NCBI RefSeq assembly: GCF_028330965.1
Contig: NZ_JAQMUB010000074.1
Location: 1-40,228 of the forward strand
Direction of reading: 5' to 3'
Source of the DNA: Oscillatoria sp. CS-180
GTDB taxonomy: Bacteria; Cyanobacteriota; Cyanobacteriia; Phormidesmidales; Phormidesmidaceae
DNA: 40,228 bases
Notes under the pieces: generated by a model
Told to the model about the DNA's origin: nothing
Seen by the model: only the letters and a program-made list of their open reading frames with translations
Database searches by the model: none
Position numbers and translations under genes: made by a program
In this document: piece after piece, positions 6,900 through 16,100 of the stretch
Position numbering within the stretch: the first letter of the stretch is position 1
Layout: every line of letters begins with the position of its first letter

Positions 6900-8348
6900 T
6901 CAACAACTCTCCACCAAGATATCGCGACCAAATTGATGAAATTCATCGTCGAGGGTGTACTCAGAGTCACGTATAGCTTGTCGAAGTTTGCGGGCTGGTT
7001 TGAGGCAATCCCGTTCGTAATCCATCAATGTGAGGTCCAAATGGGGATAGAGAATTTTCAGGAATCCAGCAGCGGATTTGAGGATAGCGTTTTGGTCACG
7101 AGCGGAGGCGCTTTGATCAAACTGGGTGTGGTTTTGAGCGTAGGTGAAGTAGCGGTTGTCGCGGCGAAGGCTAAGGAGGGCCTCACCGAAGAAGTCCATC
7201 TTGAGGCCAACTTGAGATGCAGCCATGTCGCGGGTAAACTTGGGAATCTCCCAGCCGGGAATAATACCAGCGAAGCGATCTAACAAAGCGGTTTCAGAGA
7301 AAAAGCTGGGAAGATCGACAATCAAGTTATCTGGGTTTTTAGGTTGCAAGCGACCGTCTAGCTCGATGTTGGCAAGCAACATCAGTGAGCAGTCACTAGA
7401 GATTTCTTGGTAGCCACCACAATTAAATCGGTTACTAGCAAGATACGTTTTCAAAGGCCCAATCGCTTCATCAGGGTTATCAAAAGTCAGGCTCTGAACT
7501 TCATCTAAAACAACGACATCATGGCGACCGAGAATCCCGACCTCACGGGTTCTAGCGTTGAAGAACAGTTGAGCACGAGAAACTTTGCCACCGCTGACGA
7601 GGGAGACCTTACTGCTGATATTTTCGTAAACATAGCTTTTGCCAGTACCCTTGGGAGCTAGTTCCATTAGATGGTAGTTAGCTTCAACGAGCGGAAGTAA
7701 ACGTGCCAACATCCAGGTTTTGGCATCAAGGGTATATCTAGGGTGATCTGGGTTGTACCCCATAGAGCAAAACATGAGGTCGCGCCATTCATCAGTGTTG
7801 AACTGTTGGCGGCATTCAGCATAGGCTCCCAGGTCAACGTTGGAGCATTGAAAGGGGTCGAAATCAATTACTTCGGGGGTACCATCTGGCAACAACCCTA
7901 GGGAAATTTTGCCCCATACTCCTTGCCGTAGCAGCATTTCGTGGCGCTCAATAAGGTCTGTGGGGATGGCGCACTTATTTAGGCTGAGGACGGGAATTTG
8001 TGCTTCAGGATCAGGAATAGCACCTTTCCCCTGCTCAAGCTTGACCCGGACTTTGAGCAGAGCAATGAGTTTATATATATCACCTTGAGTCAGTTTGAAG
8101 TTGATGACGTTGGCATCGTCCTTACGAGGAAAGGCTTTGCTCACAAAGGCATTGATTTTTTCTGCTTCAGCCGTTGACAGCGCTCCACTACCGGGGACTA
8201 CTTTGTCAAGCAGCCACTCGGCAACAAAGCTGGGTACTCCTGCCCCAGTAAGGCCACTGGATGGTAAGCGAGCCTTATCGATACTGAGGTTACCGAAGAC
8301 TTCACGGACACGATCGCTGTTATAAACAGAGCTATTCAAAGAAGTCAT
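6900..8348 (-). CDS. brxL: BrxL-like AAA+ ATPase, short form
   Basis: A 482-residue protein. ATG 8348 is preferred over an upstream GTG because GGAG lies ten bases before it. It has an N-terminal BrxL-type region, Walker A in LAPKGTGKSY (~231-239), Walker B VVVLDEVQSL (~278-287), and an AAA+ C-terminal part with FSETALLDRFAGIIPGWEIP, characteristic of BrxL/Lon-like ATPases. BrxL acts on DNA in BREX exclusion. This protein stops soon after the ATPase module, and only 15 bases separate it from the convergent neighbour, so the C-terminal Lon-like region of longer BrxL proteins is absent. Its start overlaps the pglZ-fusion stop by 17 bases, so it is translationally coupled and last in the operon. 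Confidence 0.8.
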   Translation of the reverse strand: MTSLNSSVYNSDRVREVFGNLSIDKARLPSSGLTGAGVPSFVAEWLLDKVVPGSGALSTAEAEKINAFVSKAFPRKDDANVINFKLTQGDIYKLIALLKVRVKLEQGKGAIPDPEAQIPVLSLNKCAIPTDLIERHEMLLRQGVWGKISLGLLPDGTPEVIDFDPFQCSNVDLGAYAECRQQFNTDEWRDLMFCSMGYNPDHPRYTLDAKTWMLARLLPLVEANYHLMELAPKGTGKSYVYENISSKVSLVSGGKVSRAQLFFNARTREVGILGRHDVVVLDEVQSLTFDNPDEAIGPLKTYLASNRFNCGGYQEISSDCSLMLLANIELDGRLQPKNPDNLIVDLPSFFSETALLDRFAGIIPGWEIPKFTRDMAASQVGLKMDFFGEALLSLRRDNRYFTYAQNHTQFDQSASARDQNAILKSAAGFLKILYPHLDLTLMDYERDCLKPARKLRQAIRDSEYTLDDEFHQFGRDILVESC

Positions 8349-11300
8349 CAAGTCCGCTCTCCAATCCACTGCTAAAGATCTGCTTCACTTCAATGACTGA
8401 ATCTTGATCCAATTCAGCCGTTCCCATTTCAGCATTTTGATACTGGAATTCGAGTTTGCCTTTCAAAAGTAGAGCGTTGCCATCGTGAGTGGGTGGCAGC
8501 TCTGGCCAATTTGGAGTTTCGATATCGAAGGTTTGAGTTTCTTTCGGACTGACAGTTCCAATGAGTTCGGTACCTTGCTGAAGGCCCTTTATTTGATTGA
8601 CGACGAGTTTGAGGTCAGCAATTGCGACGGAGTTGGGATTATCAATCTCAACTTTGAGAATGCCCGCTTCGCTAGGTCGGCCTGAGCCGGAACATTTAAC
8701 AATAACAGGCAGGCGTTTGACTAATCGTGTCAGCACAGAAAAGCCGATGACGACTTCTTCTGGATAGAGACCACCGTGACACCCCACGATGCTTTTGTCG
8801 TCGGCATAGCTGAAGGAACTAAAGCTATCAGAGCCTCGAATAACACTGATGTCGTGGGGTAGATCAAAACGTTCTTTGTCGAGAACTACAAGTTGTGGAT
8901 AATCAGCTTTACCAATCGCCATTCGCCCCTTCATTTCCAAATCTTCGGACAATGATGGCAGTTTGTTGGATCTACCCATAAGTTGACCATGGTCACTTGC
9001 AACGACGACTCGTAAGGTTTCTCTTTGAGGATGCAGATCTACAAAGCGTAAAATATCTTCGGTGATCGTTCGTAACTCTCTAGGTCGCTGAACTTTATAG
9101 AGTTCTTCCCAATCCACTTCATCATGGAAAAGTTTGTCAAAGCGATCAGTGTCCCAACAATAGAGTTGTCGGTTACCGGATAGAAGATCCTCTTTTAACC
9201 GTTGTTGTTTGACATCATGGTCCGTATAACGCTTACCGTTTTGAGTCAGTAAATCATTGGCTATGAAGCCTTCGCCAGCACTAGGTTTCCATGAGCTATG
9301 ACCTGGACGACGCTGGCTGTATAAGCTCCACTTAGCGTATTCCGTTTTAGTCGGCAGGATGCTAAATCGAGGCTCCAAATTGCGCTCCAGTTGCAATTGC
9401 TTTTGCTCAGTGAGCAAGTCTAAAAGCACTTGATGATCAAGCCAACCTAATCCATCTACGACTACCCAGAGTACAGGCCCTTGAGAGCAGAGTTCTTGAA
9501 CATGATGGCTGACGTTATAGTTGAGCCAAGAACTGGAAACAGCATCAACGATTAAGTTGGGATAGTGCTTGAGTATCCATTCCTCGAAGCTGGCAGCGAG
9601 GCGATCGCAAACTTTTTTCTCTAATGGCAAATTCGTGCTTTTGGTTTCCCATCGCCGCAACGGTAAGTATTGATCTGTCACCCATTGCAAAGCGTCTGAA
9701 GTAGAAGCATCTAAACATAGTGGTTGGGGTTCAGGGGGACGCTGATACTGCGTCAGTTCTTCGTACTGCGGATAAGCGATGTAACCTTTGAGGTGCTTTT
9801 GGCGCTCCGATGTAATGAAATCAGGATGCTGCTGAAGGACTTTATACGCAGTTTCGGCAACTCTTTTCGAAGCTGGTTGCGTATTGAAATTTAAATTGTC
9901 AAGAATTCTTCCATGGGTGCGGTAAAGTTCACGTTCCCAAAAAGCTTCGAATTCGGCTTTCAATGACAAGGGGACATCTAGGAACGGATAGGAACCGAGT
10001 TCACTCAGTTTAGAATCGGCAATGCCAAGCCACTGCTTGAGGAGTTGTTGCTTGTCGGTAGTTTGATAGTAGGAAGTCAAAGCGGACTTAGGACACTGAG
10101 CCTGCCAAGCTTTCTCTAGAGCGCAGGCTTCTTGAGGAACTTCAATCGCCAACCACTCTGCCAGATTTTCGATAGAGGGAGCATCTTTCCAAATACTCGG
10201 ATCACTCTTGGTTAATTCAGCGAGCAAATTGGCAACGGAGTTTGTCTCGTATCGTTCTAAGTGCATCACAACCGCTAAACACTGTTCTTTAGTCCAATCG
10301 GTTGGGATGTTTACGGGGCCTAACAGTTCAGCAAGCCTTTCATGCGGCAAACGTTTGATTTCAGCAATTTGATGAGTCCGGTTCCAGCCCCGCAACCACT
10401 CTTCTGCCCAATTGCATAGCGCCTTACCACGCACCCAATAGGGCGTATTGCTAATGCCAAAATGACGCATCCAGTCCGCTTCGGTGTCGATGACAGTATA
10501 CCTGCCGGTATCGGGGGGGTAGGCTTTGGAAGGATCTAAGACAATTGGTTTTTCGGCATTAGGGGAAGCTTGCTGTTCCGAAGCGGGCAATTCAAATAGA
10601 TTGAAGGCGATGTCAGGAAATGATTTTTCTGGCTCTGCCGCAACAGCAGGCTTAGGTCTAGCGATAGGAGCAACTAAAGGTAGCTCATCGGGCTGTATAG
10701 GTACGGTCTCAATCGGAGCCGTATTGACAATGGGTTGCTCATCAACAAGCTGAACAGGAATGTCCTCTGGTTCTGGTTCTATCAGCTCTTCAGGAAGAAC
10801 AGTTCGTTCTTCTGAGGTGACCTCAATGGTGTCAACCTCAACATCCTCAGATATTGATTCTTGGGGAGAGATGATGTAATTGAGAGCTTCAAGAAACTCG
10901 GTAGCTGAAGAAAAACGATCGCTCCGTTTAGGCGCAATGGCTTTTTTCAGGAAGTCCACAAGTCCTTCGCTCAGGCTTTCACACCCTTCAAATACTCGTG
11001 GGTCGTGACACCTCTCGCCAAGCTGCGGTTGAGCCCCACCAAAGGGATATTCTCCTGTAATGAATTCATACAGAGTAATGCCCAAGGCGTATAAATCGCG
11101 ATCGACTCTTTGCTCAGTGGAAGGGGTCGAGGTTGGTCTCAGATCAGGGGGAAGATAGCGACGAGTTCCTGCGGTGATAGCAGCTTCGTCTGCCTCAGCA
11201 ACAGCGACATTGAAATCAATAATCTTGATTCCTTCAACCGTTAGGAGAAGATTAGAGGGCTTGATGTCTTGGTGGTAGAACCCATGCTGATGCAGGTGAA

Positions 11301-13101
11301 GAATACCTAATAAAATTTGCTGAGCAAATTCCAAAACCTCATCTGTAGTCAGTCGTTGTTCCTGAAGGACATGTTCAAGGTCTTGACCGTCAAGATATTC
11401 AAAAACAATGAATGGTGTATCGTCAAAATCAGTCAGCCTATCAGCCCAGATCACATCAACAATGTGAGGGTGCTTAGGAATTTTCCGAAGCAATGCATAT
11501 TCTTGTTGAACTCGTTCAAAAAGAGAACGGCGATCGCGAGTAACAAGCTTTATTACACAGTGACTTTTTCCAAAAGTATCAAAGACTTTATAGGCGACAG
11601 CAAAGCTTCCCGGTTTACCTAATCGCTGCACGACACGAAATCGGTTGTCTAAAACTGTTTCGGCTGGCAGATCTCTTAAGTCTGGCTTTGGCAAACTAAT
11701 GAGCGGTGTCAAAGCTCTAAGAGCCTCATCAGCATTTTGAAAGCGGCTCTTAGCATCAAAAGCACATAACTTTTGTAGCCACTGATCGAACCCTGGATTT
11801 AAGTCAGGATTCAGTTCAGCGACGGATTGAGGTAGCTGTGACTCGCGTTCGTAGAGATCATGAACGTCTTGAAAGGCAACTTGACCTGTCAGCAATTCGT
11901 AAAACACCAACCCGGCTGAAAACAGGTCGGACTGAATGCTAGCTTGGGAAGGATCTTGATGGCACTCAAGTGCTTGATAAGCAGAAAACTCTTCTAGTTC
12001 TTCTGCAATATCTGGAGCAATAGTGCTAGTTCGATTAGTGATGCGAGCGTAGTCAAAACTCGTAAGTTTAGCTTGTCTCTCAGTCGTGACAAAAACGGTA
12101 TCGGGAGTGATATTTCGGTGAATAACGCCATGCTTATGAGCATGTTCTAAGCCATGTAGAACATCCCGCATAATGTTGAGCCTTTCTTCAGGATTGAGGT
12201 CAGCCTGTTTAATGCACTGACTGAGTGCTTGACCAGGGATATCTTCATAAACAATGACTAATCCCTCACTATCAGAGCTTTCAAAGGGTGACTCTTGAAA
12301 CCCTAGAATATTTGGATGGGGAGGAATTTGATGAACTGCAATAAAAGCTGTACTAATAATTTGAAAGGTCCTCTGTCTCTCCTCAGGCTCAAGAAACAGA
12401 TCAACTTTGTAGACTCTAAGCCGTGACTTTAGGCCACTGACGCCAAAGGTCGTTTTCTTAGCACGGTACTCTGCATAGCGATCCGTACTACCCAATGACT
12501 CTTCAATCTCCCAATCTCGATAAAATTTCGGAACTCGGTTGGCCTGACTACGGCCTTGGATGGCCTTATCAACAATTGAGATATAACGACGAATATCGCT
12601 CGTGAACCGCGAGGGAATTCGAGTGTGGTCTCTGAAGAAATTAATTCCCTTTTTGTCGAGGTAAACAACTTTTTCAAGCTCTCGCTCGTGCCCAGGTCGG
12701 GGAATGATATCGGCGTTATCAGCCGTCAGCAAAACTGCTTCACCAACCCATACCTTATCAAGCTGGGCTCTGAGCGCTCTATTGATATCCAGGATGGCAC
12801 TCTTCAAAACTTTAGAGTGCTTTCGCAGTTTTTTCAGGGGCGAAGGGTAATACTGACTCCGCCCCGGATACCACTTATCCCGGTCAATATTAACTGTGCC
12901 ATGTACCCCTTTAACATCGATCGCGTAGACACAGTGAGGAGTCAGCAGGATGATATCAACCTCATAGGGCTCATCCCCCTGCATGATTTCCAGATTGGTA
13001 TAGAGCGTGTAATTCTCATCAGGTAGATGTTCACGCAGGTAGACGATCGCTAGTCGTTCTGATTCGTTTTCTGGTTGTCCGAACGGAATAACTTTTGCCA
13101 C
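8332..13101 (-). CDS. pglZ: NERD-pseudokinase-kinase-PglZ fusion protein
   Basis: A 1589-residue protein from GTG 13101 (GGAGG seven bases upstream). Residues ~10-110 are a NERD nuclease-like domain with YEVDIILL and AIDVKG (D49, D62, K64). Residues ~195-470 are a kinase fold with HRN instead of HRD and SFD in place of DFG, so probably inactive. Residues ~487-745 are a second kinase with Lys518 (VIKL), HQD612-K-SN and DFN631, likely active though non-canonical. An acidic/proline-rich linker (~745-860) leads to a helical part and a PglZ domain with VVVDGLG (1213-1219) and VASDHG (~1367-1372). NERD plus tandem kinase is the plan of PglW, so PglW and PglZ functions are joined in one chain. It overlaps the brxC-like gene by 52 bases. 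Confidence 0.85.
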   Translation of the reverse strand: MAKVIPFGQPENESERLAIVYLREHLPDENYTLYTNLEIMQGDEPYEVDIILLTPHCVYAIDVKGVHGTVNIDRDKWYPGRSQYYPSPLKKLRKHSKVLKSAILDINRALRAQLDKVWVGEAVLLTADNADIIPRPGHERELEKVVYLDKKGINFFRDHTRIPSRFTSDIRRYISIVDKAIQGRSQANRVPKFYRDWEIEESLGSTDRYAEYRAKKTTFGVSGLKSRLRVYKVDLFLEPEERQRTFQIISTAFIAVHQIPPHPNILGFQESPFESSDSEGLVIVYEDIPGQALSQCIKQADLNPEERLNIMRDVLHGLEHAHKHGVIHRNITPDTVFVTTERQAKLTSFDYARITNRTSTIAPDIAEELEEFSAYQALECHQDPSQASIQSDLFSAGLVFYELLTGQVAFQDVHDLYERESQLPQSVAELNPDLNPGFDQWLQKLCAFDAKSRFQNADEALRALTPLISLPKPDLRDLPAETVLDNRFRVVQRLGKPGSFAVAYKVFDTFGKSHCVIKLVTRDRRSLFERVQQEYALLRKIPKHPHIVDVIWADRLTDFDDTPFIVFEYLDGQDLEHVLQEQRLTTDEVLEFAQQILLGILHLHQHGFYHQDIKPSNLLLTVEGIKIIDFNVAVAEADEAAITAGTRRYLPPDLRPTSTPSTEQRVDRDLYALGITLYEFITGEYPFGGAQPQLGERCHDPRVFEGCESLSEGLVDFLKKAIAPKRSDRFSSATEFLEALNYIISPQESISEDVEVDTIEVTSEERTVLPEELIEPEPEDIPVQLVDEQPIVNTAPIETVPIQPDELPLVAPIARPKPAVAAEPEKSFPDIAFNLFELPASEQQASPNAEKPIVLDPSKAYPPDTGRYTVIDTEADWMRHFGISNTPYWVRGKALCNWAEEWLRGWNRTHQIAEIKRLPHERLAELLGPVNIPTDWTKEQCLAVVMHLERYETNSVANLLAELTKSDPSIWKDAPSIENLAEWLAIEVPQEACALEKAWQAQCPKSALTSYYQTTDKQQLLKQWLGIADSKLSELGSYPFLDVPLSLKAEFEAFWERELYRTHGRILDNLNFNTQPASKRVAETAYKVLQQHPDFITSERQKHLKGYIAYPQYEELTQYQRPPEPQPLCLDASTSDALQWVTDQYLPLRRWETKSTNLPLEKKVCDRLAASFEEWILKHYPNLIVDAVSSSWLNYNVSHHVQELCSQGPVLWVVVDGLGWLDHQVLLDLLTEQKQLQLERNLEPRFSILPTKTEYAKWSLYSQRRPGHSSWKPSAGEGFIANDLLTQNGKRYTDHDVKQQRLKEDLLSGNRQLYCWDTDRFDKLFHDEVDWEELYKVQRPRELRTITEDILRFVDLHPQRETLRVVVASDHGQLMGRSNKLPSLSEDLEMKGRMAIGKADYPQLVVLDKERFDLPHDISVIRGSDSFSSFSYADDKSIVGCHGGLYPEEVVIGFSVLTRLVKRLPVIVKCSGSGRPSEAGILKVEIDNPNSVAIADLKLVVNQIKGLQQGTELIGTVSPKETQTFDIETPNWPELPPTHDGNALLLKGKLEFQYQNAEMGTAELDQDSVIEVKQIFSSGLESGLDDFFE

Positions 13102-16100
13102 CAGCCTTCCTCCGATTTACCTGACAAATCTGCTTCTGTCTGATCAACGAGATATCGTTCTAGATGTTTGTAAAGAGCTTGCCGCTGTGAACGAGGAAGC
13201 TGTCTAAACATCGTGATGATTTGATTACCTGAATGCTTGTTTTGTTCGTCGAGGCACTGACGTTCAATTTCAAACAAGACTTTTTGTTCTGCCGTGTTTA
13301 AGAACTCAACGTACTCGTCTCGTGAATCGTGAATTAACTTCAAGACTTCACTAGCAAGATCATATTTCTTGCTCTCGCGCATGGCATTAAGCATTTGAGA
13401 AGTTTTGTCATTGAGCGATTGGAGCCAAGAGCGAGCATGTTCTTGCTTTTCAATAAGAAGTTTCTGCCGCCGTTTGCTAAGTTCCTCCAGCGCAGTACTA
13501 ATCCGATCTTGAATTCCCTGAGATATGCCCTCAGAAGAATTTTGCCAGGATATCAATTGGTCAATCTGGCGGTTGCAGGCATCAAGATTGGCAGCTTTAG
13601 CCATATCTAGTAAGGGCATCAAACGCACAAGCGTTTCAATCTCGGCAGTTAATGCTTCTACTCGTTCCGATTCATCAGAGTTGGCATAACAAAATGACTG
13701 CTTTAAGAGGGTTTGTTGTAGTTTGCGAACTTCTGTAGGAGTTGAGGCATAGGTTAACTGCTGCTCAATTTGTGTCAGGTCACGTTGGTAAGTATCAATT
13801 TTCTGCTTTGTTTGCTCTTCCAAACGATTTAGACGGTTTTCGTGGAAGCGCTCTGGATACCTGAGTAAGTCTTCTGACTGGGCGAGATCTTCCAGGATTT
13901 CGTTACAAGCAGCAATACCATCCGCCTGCTGATATCGATTTTCCAGTTTGTCTAGGGTTTTTAGGTCACCTTGGATATCGTCAATAGCTGCCCCGATCGC
14001 TTGATAAGCTTCAGATTCAGAGGAATCCCTAAAAGCAGCTTCTAACCGGGCGTGGGATAGCTGTAATCGATTTAAGACTTCACTTGTGTTAACAGTCGCT
14101 AGTTGCTCTCGTAGGGCGTTCAAGTTTTGTTTATGGCTGTTGATTTTGTCCTGACAAGCTTGAAGAATCTGGCTGATCTCTGCTTGAAACTGCTCAGGAA
14201 AATGTAGATTAGCCTGCAGCATTTGTATCTGGGCAAGGGACTCCTCGCAGGCATGAATTGAGCTGTTCTGATTGGGTCTTAACTGCTGAATCTCCTTGAT
14301 AGTTTGCTTATCTTCAGCCTGCTTTCTTTGAGTATCCGCCTGCTGCCTCAGGGTTTCTGCCTGAGCTTCTAATTCTCCTAGGCTTTGAGTGAGACTGGTT
14401 TTAATCGCTGCAAATTCATCAGTTTCTTCTAAAGCAGAAATTGCTCTCTGAAGTGATTCTTTTCTATTCTCATAAAGCTCTAGTCGTGAGAGCTTACGAT
14501 CGCAGATTTGTTGGAACCGCTTAGTAATTTGCTCGTTACCTTGGGTCTTGAATCCCTCTAAAGGCTCTTGGTATTTCCGCAATAGTTCTGCATCGTCAAC
14601 GGGGGTGAATTCGAATCCCTTCAGCTCTTGATAAGCCTGGAAAGCTTCAACAATTCTGGCATCCGGTAAATCTCGGAGTCGCTGGAGAGGCTGACGGGCA
14701 ATATCGAGTTCTGCCTTCAGGAGTTTTTCAGTTTGACTCTTGTCTTCAATGCCTTTAAGTTCACGATTCAGACTATCGTTTAAGCGATCTAATCGCTCAC
14801 GGCTTTTGGGATCAGTAAAGCGATCGCGGTGTTTCGCCGTCTCTTGCAGCAAAGCAACAATTTGGCTCTGAGTTGTAGCACTGGTCAACCGCTCTTCCCA
14901 GGCGTCTAGTTTTTGATTCAGCTCTCGGTACTGCCGATCAATGTCTTGAAGCAAAAGCTGAACCTCGTCGGCTTCGGCTTTTTCAGTTGGGATGTGTTGC
15001 CGGATAGCCTCAATCTCGCCGATCACCCGAGTAAAATCGGCCTGACTGGAGTAGTCATTAAGCGGCTGAGCGATCGCTTGAGCGGCCTCTAGCAATTGCT
15101 GGATGCGGGCATTTTCCTCAAGGGAACCGCGTACCCGTTCTGCTACTTTCAGCGCATTTTGCAAAATCTCTTGCAAATGCTCCGGCAGATCCGACGTTTG
15201 TTGGAAGGTGTTGATCAGATTCTGGAGATTTGCTTGATAGGTACTGCAAGCTTCAGTAGTTTCCAGGGTTTCTGAGCGCAAGCTCACTTGCTCGGTGTAT
15301 TGTTCGATGCGGGTAGCGATCGCCTGACTAGCCGCATCATGACGAGAGCGCTGCTCGGTAGTGAGTCGTACAGAAATGACGTCAGAATTTAGAGAATAGC
15401 TCGGCAGCGGTTGCTTAAGCTGCTGATACAAATTAAGGAGCGTTTCAATCTCAGCATCATCGGTCAAAGCCTCGGTTGATTCAACCGGTTGGAACCAAGC
15501 AGTGATGGGTTCTAAGGCTGCTTCGACTTTTTCTTTAATACGTTGGACGCCTGTTACCTCCCCAGGTTCTGCCTCATTTGATTGTAGGAAATTATTCGCC
15601 TTCTCCAAATATTCTTGAACCTGGTTTAGGTCTAATGGAGGTGTAGGTAATTCAGGAACATCTATTCCTTTTCTTCGAATTAATTTTGCCTTGCATTTAA
15701 CAATCCAAGTATTAACAAACTTCTTAGGATCTTTAAATAAATCGCTGTCTGGGTTTGCCCATTCTTTAAGTGAAAGTGTTTTAACTTTAACAAGCTGATT
15801 ACTGCTAGTGACTAGTTCAGGGCCTTCCAGTAAGACTTCCTTGCGATGATATGCCAACCACGCGGCTAGAATGACTGAAAAATTATATTCACTGTATCCA
15901 TAAGGAGGTGAAGATAATTTCTCCCATATTTTTATTAAAGGAAATTTTTGTTCAGACTGCTCACCTAAATCTGTAAAAGCCGATATTTCTTCCCACGCGG
16001 CCTTCACCTGAATATTTGTAGGCTCTTTAGGAATGTAGCTCTTCCGAGTTCTTCTTAAAATGCCCCACTCTTCTACGTAAACACTATCAACAACAGTCTT

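Noticed and set aside
12625-13026. 133-codon plus-strand frame under the NERD domain
   Set aside because: Antisense to clear NERD motifs; no start signal.
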